The position numbers and the translations under genes are program-made. Of a DNA stretch of 41,395 nt, positions 1 through 7,507 are shown in pieces. The notes beneath the pieces are model-generated. The model saw only the letters and a program-made list of their open reading frames with translations, was not told the DNA's origin and searched no databases. The stretch comes from Acidobacteriota bacterium (GTDB lineage: Bacteria; Acidobacteriota; Terriglobia; Bryobacterales; Bryobacteraceae): positions 1 through 41,395 of the forward strand of contig JAFLBB010000037.1 in assembly GCA_017304135.1 (NCBI GenBank), in the 5' to 3' direction. Position 1 is the stretch's first letter. Every line of letters starts with the position of its first letter.

Positions 1-2
1 TG

Positions 3-278
3 GATGAGGTCGACCTGTTCCGCGCCGAAGGGGAAATCGTCTGGATTATGGCCGGCGACAAGAGGTACATGGCCACGCAGACCTTGCGTGAGATTGAAAA
101 GGTCCTGGAAGGCACCTCGTTCCGCCGCGTGCACCGCAGCGCGCTGGTCAATTGCGGCCATGTACGCCGCATTTCGAGCATCAGCAGCCAGCGTTGGCTG
201 CTCACGCTCGACAATGCCCACGAGGTGGTGGCCAGCAAGCGGCTGGGCTCGGCGGTACGGGAATTGCTGCGCCGCTAG
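3..278 (+). CDS. LytTR-type DNA-binding domain, 3' end of a response regulator (partial)
   Basis: This is the C-terminal end of a LytTR DNA-binding domain, the output domain of LytR/AlgR-type response regulators, and it is cut by the left window edge. The visible 91 residues begin DEVDLFRAEGEIVWI, which fits the domain's first strands. They continue through FRRVHRSALVN, matching the conserved F.RvHrS.lVN segment, and end in basic residues before TAG. The reading frame stays open to the left edge, so the internal ATG at 48 is not the real start. A receiver domain is expected upstream but cannot be seen. The gene runs toward the convergent receptor gene and stops 29 bases from its end. The target genes cannot be told from this fragment. 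Confidence 0.88.
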   Translation, partial: DEVDLFRAEGEIVWIMAGDKRYMATQTLREIEKVLEGTSFRRVHRSALVNCGHVRRISSISSQRWLLTLDNAHEVVASKRLGSAVRELLRR

Positions 279-307
279 CAACCGCCCCGCCCGACCGCCC
301 CCGGCTC

Positions 308-3300
308 TCACCAGCCCAACTTCAGCCCAAGCTGGATCTGGCGCGGATTGCTTCCGGCCAGCGTGCCCGTCACCCGCCCGAACCGAGCGTCGCTCAACAC
401 CGCCACCGGTGGCCCGAAGATGGCCCGGTTGAAGATGTTGAAGAAGTTCGCCTCAAAGCTCAACCGCGCCTGCTCGCGCACGGTGAACTTCTTGATCACC
501 GATAGATCATAGAAATACACATTCGGGCCAAACAGCGCGTTGCGGCGTGTTGCGGCATAGGGATCGAGCACATTGGCCGGAGTGCCCAGCCGCAAATCCG
601 CCTCGCTCTTCGGCAGCCAGAACTGCGTCTTGTCGTAGGTCCCCGCGGCGTAGAGGTCCTCCAGTGTCCCCTGCTTGAGCGCCGGCCGCGGGCTGGTCGT
701 GATGCCCACATCGGCATAGTCGACGCCCGAACTCAAATACACAGGCAGCGCCGTCCGCATCTGCGCGAAACCGGCCAGTGAGAACCCGCCGGCAATCGCC
801 TCCAGTGCTCGCGGCATCTGGTTGCCCCAGCGCCGTCCTCGCCCAACCGGCACCTCGACAACATGGCTGATCGTCAGGTTGTGCCTGACGTTGAAATCGG
901 AGTTTCCCCGCTCGGCCAGGATGGGCCGAGCCACCCAACTCTGCGCATCGCCCTGGAACCCCGCCGCCGGCGTGCCCTTCAGGTTGATCAGGGAAGGGAA
1001 TTGCGCCAGCCCTGGCGCGGCGTTGCGGATCGAGTTGTCGCCCACGTCCTGCGAATAGGTGTCCACTGAGTTGCCATAGGTATAGGCGACCGTGAAATCG
1101 ATGCCCCGTGAGAAACGGTGACGCGCGAACATCTGCAGCGAATGGTAGATCGAGTCGCCGCTGTTGTCCGTGTAGCGGTAGCGCGAGTAGCGCGGATCGG
1201 GCCGCGCCGCCTGCGGAACGCTACCCAGGCCGTTCGGTTCGGTCCAGCGATATAGTCCGGTGGCCCGCAAGCCCACATAGGCCACGGTGAGGCTGGTCTG
1301 TGCCGCCAGTTTGCGCTCTACCGCGGCGTTGAAGCGATGCGTCGTCGGGCTGCGCAATCCGGGATCGATCACTCGCTGCTGCGGAGGCGTGTCCGTGCGT
1401 AGGGGAATCTGCGCGCGCGAAGGAAAGGCCAGGTTGGTGAAGATGCTGGAGTGGGCGTAGGGCGAGTTCAACACGCCAAAATCGAACAGCCGCTGGAAGA
1501 ACCGGTCCGTGTAGACGCCCCAGGCCGCGCGCATCACCGTGTGCCCCCTGCCGTTCACATCCCAGGCCAGGCCAAGCCTCGGCTGCCAGTTGTTCCAATC
1601 GGTGTTGAACAACTGCCGCCCCGGACCAACGCTAAACATGGCGTTGGCGCGCGGCCCGTTGGTGAAGGGGCTGATCCCCGGCACGGGTTTGCCCGACGAA
1701 TCCACGGCATAGAGATTGCCCTGATAGTTCCCCACCACGCCGATCGCACCAGCCGGACTGAACCGCACGCCGGCGTTCAGCGTAAGCCCGGCCCGCCAGC
1801 GGAAATCGGCCTGCGTGAAGTACTCCTGCTCGGTGGCGCGCCAGCCGCGCTGCGGCGTCGACGGGCCGCCGTTCACGCCATAAAGCGTCGTGTTCAACTC
1901 TGTCACGATCGCCTCGGCCTGGTTCGGCGCCGAACCGAGGTACCCGTTGTTCCCCACCAGCCCTGTGAACTGCATAAACGAGGCGTTGCTCACCAGGATG
2001 TTGTTCACGATCAGCCGGCGCACATCGAGCCCCGACCGCAGCGTCAACCGCCCCCGGCTCCAGGAATGCATCAAACTGCCCTGCGGCACCGTCTGGTTGT
2101 CCATCAGCCCCAGCGAGCGCGGAATGATCATCGGGCTCAGCGAAGTGCCGTTGGCGCGGATCTGCAGACCCAGTTGGGCATCCACGCCGAAGTCAACCAG
2201 CGACTGCTCTAGCGGATCGCGCGGCGCGTCGAAGATCCGCGACCGTAACAGGCTGCCCCGGCCCTCCAGCGTTTGCGCCGGGCTCAGAATGTAGACAAAC
2301 TGCGCCGTGCCCGACTGCCAGCGCCGCCGGCTGTCCTCCACCACTCCGGCCACCGCGCGCTGGTTGATGCTGGCAAACGGCTGCGCGAAGGCGTAGCGAC
2401 CATTCACTGAGAGGCGATCCGTCAGCCGGTGGTCCGTGCGAATCAGGAACGCATCCTGCGACACATCGCGTGTGTTCGTCGTCGAGAGCAACACCGAGCC
2501 CGCCTCGCCATCGGCGAGGTTATTGTTGAACAGCGCCGTTGGAAACCCGGCCGCCAGCGCCGCCGTCCGCTCGGCCGCCGTTAGCACGCTGAAACTCCCC
2601 GCCGGATTTCCTGTTGCCGGCACTACGCCGCGATCAATATAGAACAGCCTCATCAACCTGCCAAACTGCCCCGGCATCTGGCTCAGCAATGCCGCGTTGG
2701 GCACCGTCGCCGACGCCGTCTGCTCCAGCTTCTGCCGGAAGCCCTCGAAGTTACCGAAGAAGAAGTGGCGGTTCCGCACCACAGGGCCACCGATGGACCC
2801 GCCAAACAGATTCTGCTTGAACGGCGGCGTCACGCTGCGCCGCGAGCCATCCTGGGCGAAGAACGGACCGTAGTTGAAATAGTCCCGCGCATCCATCTGG
2901 TTGTTGCGCAGGTAGTGGTAGAGCGAGCCGTGAATCTCGTTGGAGCCCGACTTGGTGATGATGTTCACCTGCGCCCCCGAGCCGCGTCCAAAACTCGCGT
3001 CGGCGTTCGACGTGATGATGCCGAACTCCTGCACCGCCTCGGTCGACACCAGGTTCGGCGAGGCGCCATTGAATTCCGCCGCGCCGCCGCCTCCCAGCGA
3101 CAATCCGTTCGATCCCCGCTCGTCATTCGCCGAGGCCCCATCCACGGTGTAATTGTTGGCGACCGGCCGAGCTCCGCTCACCGACGGATTGTTCGGGCTG
3201 CCGCCGGCGATACCGGGCGCCAGCAGAATCAATTTTGCGAAGTTCTCCCCGTTCAAGGGCAGCTCGCGCACACGCCGCTCATCGACGCGGCCGGCGATCT

Positions 3301-3688
3301 CGGTCCGCTGGCTCTGCACAATCGATCCGTCGGCCACCACCGTGATCAACTCCGCCGTCTCGCCCAGCACCATTGCCAGGTCCACCGAAGCCGTCTCATT
3401 CACGGCCACCTCCAGCCCCTCCCGCACCAGTTTGCGGAACCCAGCCCTCTCCGCCGTGGCGCGGTACCGTCCCGGTACCAGGCGCGCAAATTGAAATCCG
3501 CCCTCGCCGTCGCTTTCCGCCATCTGCTCCGCGCCGGTGCCCATATGGACAAGGCTCAGCGCAACGCCGGGTACTCCCAAGCCGTTGGGGTCCAGCAGGC
3601 GTCCTCGCAACGATCCGTGGATGGCGGATTGCCCTTGCAGCGCCGCCGCCAGACAGATAGCAAGAACGAAGCGAGCCAGTACGTGCAT
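308..3688 (-). CDS. Oar-like TonB-dependent outer-membrane receptor with N-terminal CarboxypepD_reg-like domain
   Basis: A 1126-residue outer-membrane protein of the Oar-like TonB-dependent receptor group common in Acidobacteriota. The preferred start is the ATG at 3688, because it gives a clean signal peptide (MHVLARFVLAICLAAALQG). The frame also opens 16 codons further upstream. After the signal peptide comes a carboxypeptidase-regulatory-like beta domain (about residues 22-110). A plug-like region follows, with the block ELPLNGENFAKL and the conserved FGRGSGAQVNIITKSG segment, then a long beta-barrel. The C-terminus is typical: GSNPRQIQLGLKLGW, ending in an aromatic residue. The substrate is unknown; such proteins are often annotated as carbohydrate or peptide receptors without proof. 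It is transcribed away from the ABC exporter operon at 3925, with 236 bases between the two. Confidence 0.9.
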   Translation of the reverse strand: MHVLARFVLAICLAAALQGQSAIHGSLRGRLLDPNGLGVPGVALSLVHMGTGAEQMAESDGEGGFQFARLVPGRYRATAERAGFRKLVREGLEVAVNETASVDLAMVLGETAELITVVADGSIVQSQRTEIAGRVDERRVRELPLNGENFAKLILLAPGIAGGSPNNPSVSGARPVANNYTVDGASANDERGSNGLSLGGGGAAEFNGASPNLVSTEAVQEFGIITSNADASFGRGSGAQVNIITKSGSNEIHGSLYHYLRNNQMDARDYFNYGPFFAQDGSRRSVTPPFKQNLFGGSIGGPVVRNRHFFFGNFEGFRQKLEQTASATVPNAALLSQMPGQFGRLMRLFYIDRGVVPATGNPAGSFSVLTAAERTAALAAGFPTALFNNNLADGEAGSVLLSTTNTRDVSQDAFLIRTDHRLTDRLSVNGRYAFAQPFASINQRAVAGVVEDSRRRWQSGTAQFVYILSPAQTLEGRGSLLRSRIFDAPRDPLEQSLVDFGVDAQLGLQIRANGTSLSPMIIPRSLGLMDNQTVPQGSLMHSWSRGRLTLRSGLDVRRLIVNNILVSNASFMQFTGLVGNNGYLGSAPNQAEAIVTELNTTLYGVNGGPSTPQRGWRATEQEYFTQADFRWRAGLTLNAGVRFSPAGAIGVVGNYQGNLYAVDSSGKPVPGISPFTNGPRANAMFSVGPGRQLFNTDWNNWQPRLGLAWDVNGRGHTVMRAAWGVYTDRFFQRLFDFGVLNSPYAHSSIFTNLAFPSRAQIPLRTDTPPQQRVIDPGLRSPTTHRFNAAVERKLAAQTSLTVAYVGLRATGLYRWTEPNGLGSVPQAARPDPRYSRYRYTDNSGDSIYHSLQMFARHRFSRGIDFTVAYTYGNSVDTYSQDVGDNSIRNAAPGLAQFPSLINLKGTPAAGFQGDAQSWVARPILAERGNSDFNVRHNLTISHVVEVPVGRGRRWGNQMPRALEAIAGGFSLAGFAQMRTALPVYLSSGVDYADVGITTSPRPALKQGTLEDLYAAGTYDKTQFWLPKSEADLRLGTPANVLDPYAATRRNALFGPNVYFYDLSVIKKFTVREQARLSFEANFFNIFNRAIFGPPVAVLSDARFGRVTGTLAGSNPRQIQLGLKLGW

Positions 3689-3924
3689 TCCTAGCACTCT
3701 GCCGCCTTGTGCTCCGCCGCGCACCTGAATTCCCACCAGCGGGCTGGTCCGGCCCGCAAGCGATTGCCGTGTCCCAGCAACCGAACCGAATCCGTCCAGG
3801 CTGACGGATCCTCTTCCCGTCCCGCTCGCCGCCGGAATGACACCGCTCGCCCGTTGATCCGGTCCCTATATCATGCCGGAGTCAGTTCCTCCCTCCTGTT
3901 CCTCGTACACTACTCCCACCCATC
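3689..3924. other. Divergent intergenic region between receptor and ABC operon
   Basis: These 236 bases separate the leftward receptor gene from the rightward ABC operon and must hold both promoters. I see no convincing pair of -35/-10 boxes with correct spacing. An AT-richer spot (ctatatcat, about 3866-3874) lies some 50 bases before the ATPase ATG. No Shine-Dalgarno sequence precedes the ATG at 3925. No large inverted repeat or coding remnant is evident. Confidence 0.4.
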
Positions 3925-4629
3925 ATGCTGGAAGCGCAGAATCTCTCCAAGACTTACAGCGGAACCCCGGCGCTGCACCCTCTCAGCCTGAAGATCGAAC
4001 CCGGCGAAGTCTACTGCCTGCTCGGCGCTAACGGCGCAGGCAAGACCACCACCATCAACCTGTTCCTCAACTTCATTGAACCCACCTCGGGCACGGCTCT
4101 CGTCAATGGCCTCGATGTCGTCCAACAGCCGCTGGAGTCAAAGCGGCGCCTCGCCTACATCCCCGAACAGGTCATGCTCTACCGCAACCTCACGGGCCTG
4201 GAAAATCTCGAATACTTCACCGCGCTTGGCTCCACGGAGACCTTCTCCAAAGGCCAGTTGCTCGCCTTCCTCGATGAGGCCGGCCTGCCCGCCGGCGCCG
4301 CCGAAAAGCGCGTCTCCACTTACTCCAAAGGCATGCGGCAAAAGGTCGGCATCGCCATCGCCTCGGCCAAGGGCGCCAAGGCCCTCCTGCTCGATGAGCC
4401 CACATCGGGACTCGATCCCAAGGCATCCAACGAATTCTCGGCTCTGCTCAAACGGCTCAGCGACGGCGGCGCGGCCATCCTCATGGCCACCCACGACCTG
4501 TTTCGCGCCAAGGAAACCGGCACCCGCGTCGGCATCATGAAACACGGCCGCATGATGGCCGAACTGCGCACCGAGGAGTTCGGCCACGCCGACCTCGAAC
4601 GCGTCTACCTCGAACACATGCACGACTAG
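3925..4629 (+). CDS. ABC transporter ATP-binding protein (ABC-2 exporter type)
   Basis: A 234-residue ATPase that would energise the two membrane permeases encoded directly downstream. All nucleotide-binding motifs are present: Walker A GANGAGKTT (34-42), Q-loop IPEQ (79-82), a signature variant YSKGMRQK (133-140), Walker B ALLLDEPTSGLD (153-164) and the switch histidine in MATHD (190). The CcmA/NosF-like architecture and the pairing with ABC-2 permeases point to export or membrane remodelling rather than uptake. It is the first gene of a five-gene run on the plus strand, and the next gene starts 9 bases after its stop. No ribosome binding site is visible at its ATG. Substrate unknown. Confidence 0.93.
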   Translation: MLEAQNLSKTYSGTPALHPLSLKIEPGEVYCLLGANGAGKTTTINLFLNFIEPTSGTALVNGLDVVQQPLESKRRLAYIPEQVMLYRNLTGLENLEYFTALGSTETFSKGQLLAFLDEAGLPAGAAEKRVSTYSKGMRQKVGIAIASAKGAKALLLDEPTSGLDPKASNEFSALLKRLSDGGAAILMATHDLFRAKETGTRVGIMKHGRMMAELRTEEFGHADLERVYLEHMHD

Positions 4630-4638
4630 GAGACCGCC

Positions 4639-6057
4639 ATGCTGGCAACGATCGTACGCAAAGAGTTCACCGAAATGATGCGCGACGGCCGCTTCCGCTC
4701 TTCCGCCGCCATCACCATGGCGCTGCTGCTGGGAGCGTTCGCACTGGGCTGGCAACACTACTCCGAAGTGAACGCCCAACACGAGGCCGCCCGCAAGTCC
4801 ACGCGACAGGACTGGCTGCATCAGGGCGACAAGAACCCGCACTCGGCCGCCCACTACGGCGTCTATGCCTTCAAGCCCAAGATGCCTCTCTCGCTTGTCG
4901 ATCACGGCGTCGACCCCTACGTCGGCGTCGCCAGCTGGCTCGAGGCGCACAAGCAAAACGAGTTCCGCTTCAAGCCCGCCCAGGACGCCACGGCCATTCA
5001 GCGGCTCGGCGAGATGACCGGCGCCACCGTGCTGCAACTGCTCATCCCGATGCTCATCGTCCTGCTCACCTTCCCCGCCTTCTCATCCGAACGGGAACAG
5101 GGCACGTTGCGACAACTGCTCAGTCTCGGTGTGCGCCCTGCCCAACTGGCCTGGGGCAAGGCGCTCGGCATCGCGCTGGCTCTCTCGGTCCTCCTCGTGC
5201 CTGCCACGCTGCTCGGTTCAGCGGCGCTGGCGTTGTCAGCCGACCAGGGCGCGATGGCCGCCTCCTGGCCGCGGGCGGCCATCATGGCCCTGGGCTACCT
5301 GGCCTACTTCGCCTTCTTCGTCGCCATCTCCCTGGCCGTTTCGGCCGTCGCTCCCTCGTCACGCTTCGCCCTGGTCGCTCTGCTCGGCGTCTGGATCTTC
5401 AACGGCCTCGTCGTGCCCAAGGCCGTCTCCGATATCGCCCGCCTGCTCCACCCCACTCCCTCGGCCATGGAGTTTGCCCGCCAGATCGAACATGACATCG
5501 AAAACGGCATCAACGGCCACGACACCACCGACCAGCGCGCCGAGGAGCTTAAGCAACGCCTCCTCAAGCAATACAACGTCGACAGCGTGGAGAAACTGCC
5601 TGTCAACTTCAACGGCATCCGCATGCAGGAAGGCGAAGAGCACGGCAACGATGTCTTCGACAAACACTACACGGCTCTCTGGCAGACCTTCGAACGCCAG
5701 CGCCAGGTGCATGAGCTTGCCGCGCTCGCTGCCCCCGTTCTGGCCGTGCGCTCACTCTCCATGTCCATGGCCGGCACCGACTTTGCCCAGCACGCGCACT
5801 TCGCCAAGGCCGCTGAAGAGTACCGCCGCGTTCTCAATCGCAAGATGAACCTCGAAATCGCCCACCACCAGAAACCCGACGACTCCGGCTTCACCCGTGG
5901 CGAGGACTTCTGGGCCACCATGCCGGACTTTCAATACACCGCTCCGGACCTCGCCTGGATCCTCTCCCGCCAGCGGCTCAGCCTGGCCCTGCTCGCCGGC
6001 TGGATGGTGGCTTCGCTCGTCGCCATGGCCGCCGCCGCCGGAAAGATGAGGGTCTAA
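4639..6057 (+). CDS. ABC-2 family permease, DUF3526 type (first of a pair)
   Basis: A 472-residue integral membrane protein. It starts with a short cytoplasmic segment (LATIVRKEFTEMMRDGRF) and a transmembrane helix near residues 22-40. A roughly 110-residue extracytoplasmic loop follows, then a block of hydrophobic segments from about residue 130 to 260. A second large soluble loop (about 265-430) precedes a last helix near the C-terminus. The cytoplasmic motif FSSEREQGTLRQLLSLGVRP is the hallmark of ABC-2 permeases. The layout fits DUF3526 proteins, which usually occur as tandem pairs with one ATPase, exactly as here. An AGGAG precedes the ATG by 6 bases. The next gene starts 3 bases after the stop. 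Confidence 0.88.
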   Translation: MLATIVRKEFTEMMRDGRFRSSAAITMALLLGAFALGWQHYSEVNAQHEAARKSTRQDWLHQGDKNPHSAAHYGVYAFKPKMPLSLVDHGVDPYVGVASWLEAHKQNEFRFKPAQDATAIQRLGEMTGATVLQLLIPMLIVLLTFPAFSSEREQGTLRQLLSLGVRPAQLAWGKALGIALALSVLLVPATLLGSAALALSADQGAMAASWPRAAIMALGYLAYFAFFVAISLAVSAVAPSSRFALVALLGVWIFNGLVVPKAVSDIARLLHPTPSAMEFARQIEHDIENGINGHDTTDQRAEELKQRLLKQYNVDSVEKLPVNFNGIRMQEGEEHGNDVFDKHYTALWQTFERQRQVHELAALAAPVLAVRSLSMSMAGTDFAQHAHFAKAAEEYRRVLNRKMNLEIAHHQKPDDSGFTRGEDFWATMPDFQYTAPDLAWILSRQRLSLALLAGWMVASLVAMAAAAGKMRV

Positions 6058-6060
6058 GGC

Positions 6061-7497
6061 ATGCTGTTCAACATCATCCGTAACGACTGGCGCAACCTCC
6101 GCGCCGACCGCTCACTCTGGATCATCGGCGCGCTCCTGGCCGTCCTCATCGGCTATGGCGTCCACAACGGCGGCGCCTGGGTTCGATTTCAGCAGGACAC
6201 CCTGACGCAGGCCGCCGAGGAAGAAGCCGGCCGCCTCACCCTCATCAAAACCAGCATCGAGTCGGCCAACGCCGGCCGCGCCAACCCGCCCTCCTGGCGC
6301 GACCCCCGCAACCCGTTTGCCGTCGGCAACACCCAGGCCGCCCACTACGTCTCCATGCCCCCCGCGCCGCTGGCCGCCCTCGCCGTCGGGCAAAGCGATC
6401 TGCTTCCCTACTACTTCAAGCTCTCGCTGAAGAGCCGCGACACGCTGCTCGGCAATGATGAGATAGAAAACCCGGTTCACCTCCTCTCCGGCCGCTTTGA
6501 CCTCGCCTTCGTCATCATCTACCTCTTCCCGCTTCTCGTGCTCGCCTTGAGCTACAACCTTATCTCCAGCGAAAAGGAGGATGGAACCCTCGCCATGACG
6601 CTCTCCCAACCCGTTAGGCTGGGAACTCTCGCCTGGGGCAAGGCCGGCTTCCGCGCCCTGTTCATCCTGGCTTTGTCCACGCTCATCTCACTGGCCGGCA
6701 CGCTGGCCAGTGGTGTGAACCTCTCCGCCGCCGGCGCCTCGCCGCGCTTCCTGCTCTGGGTCGCCGTCGTTGCCGCCTATGGAGCCTTCTGGTTCGCCGC
6801 CGCCGTTGCCGTCAATGCCCTCGGCAGAAGTTCGGCCACCAATGCCATCGCCCTGGCCGGCTTGTGGCTGGGCTTCGTTCTGCTCATCCCCGCTCTTCTT
6901 AACGTCACAGTGAAGGCGCTCCACCCCGTTCCCTCACGGGTCGAGCTCATCCAGGCCATGCGCGTGGCCTCCGACGACATCACCCGGCAGCGCAGCCAGC
7001 TCATGGCCAAATACCTCGAAGACCACCCCGAGTTCGCCGCCGCCACTGACGACTCCATGGCCCAGTACGCCATCCGCACGGCCGCCATCCTCGACGAGTT
7101 GGACCGCCGCGTCCAGCCCGTGCTCGCCACCTTCGACGAGCAACTCACGCTCCAACAGGCCATGGTCGACCGCTACCGCTTCCTCTCGCCCGCCATCCTC
7201 GTGCAGTCGGCGCTCTATGACCTCGCCGGCACCAACCTCTACCGCTACCGCCACTTCCTCCACCTCACCGAGCAGTTCCACGCCGCCTGGCGCACACACT
7301 TCGAGCCGCTCATCGCCAGGAACGTCCGGCTCACGCCCGCCCACATCAACTCCCTGCCTCGCTTCCACTTCCAGGAGGAGCCCTTCCAGGCTGTCTTCAC
7401 TCGCACCACGGCCGCTCTGGCAGGCCTCGGCCTCAGCGCCCTGCTCGCAGCCGCGCTCTCCGCCTGGTGGCTGCGGCGCTACCCCGTCGCCGCGTAA
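6061..7497 (+). CDS. ABC-2 family permease, DUF3526 type (second of a pair)
   Basis: A 478-residue membrane protein with the same plan as its upstream neighbour. It has an N-terminal helix (WIIGALLAVLIGYGV), a long soluble loop, the ABC-2 motif SSEKEDGTLAMTLSQPVRLG near residues 170-188, a run of helices to about residue 290, a second soluble loop and a C-terminal helix. The two permeases differ enough to form a heterodimer driven by the ATPase at 3925. Its last codons run into AAGGAG, which serves as the likely ribosome binding site of the next gene. The exported substrate is unknown. In other genomes such DUF3526 pairs often sit beside TonB receptor genes, as here. Confidence 0.87.
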   Translation: MLFNIIRNDWRNLRADRSLWIIGALLAVLIGYGVHNGGAWVRFQQDTLTQAAEEEAGRLTLIKTSIESANAGRANPPSWRDPRNPFAVGNTQAAHYVSMPPAPLAALAVGQSDLLPYYFKLSLKSRDTLLGNDEIENPVHLLSGRFDLAFVIIYLFPLLVLALSYNLISSEKEDGTLAMTLSQPVRLGTLAWGKAGFRALFILALSTLISLAGTLASGVNLSAAGASPRFLLWVAVVAAYGAFWFAAAVAVNALGRSSATNAIALAGLWLGFVLLIPALLNVTVKALHPVPSRVELIQAMRVASDDITRQRSQLMAKYLEDHPEFAAATDDSMAQYAIRTAAILDELDRRVQPVLATFDEQLTLQQAMVDRYRFLSPAILVQSALYDLAGTNLYRYRHFLHLTEQFHAAWRTHFEPLIARNVRLTPAHINSLPRFHFQEEPFQAVFTRTTAALAGLGLSALLAAALSAWWLRRYPVAA

Positions 7498-7501
7498 GGA
7501 G
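7496..7501 (+). promoter_or_regulatory. Shine-Dalgarno AAGGAG that decides a CTG start
   Basis: The hexamer AAGGAG overlaps the TAA stop of the preceding permease and lies 6 bases before CTG at 7508. No standard start codon exists in the correct frame near the expected N-terminus, so this site is the main evidence for CTG initiation. Confidence 0.6.
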
Positions 7502-7507
7502 CACCCT

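Noticed and set aside
2765..3694. 309-codon plus-strand frame opposite the first receptor
   Set aside because: Arg/His/Ala-rich shadow translation of the receptor gene, with no recognisable fold.
3854..3874. TTGATC and TATCAT as a promoter for the ABC operon
   Set aside because: Spacing between the two boxes is only about 9 bases, far from the usual 16-18.
7217..7507. Extending the first ADOP gene upstream to the ATG at 7217
   Set aside because: It would add about 97 Ser/Thr/Pro-rich residues that overlap the well-conserved end of the preceding permease gene in another frame.
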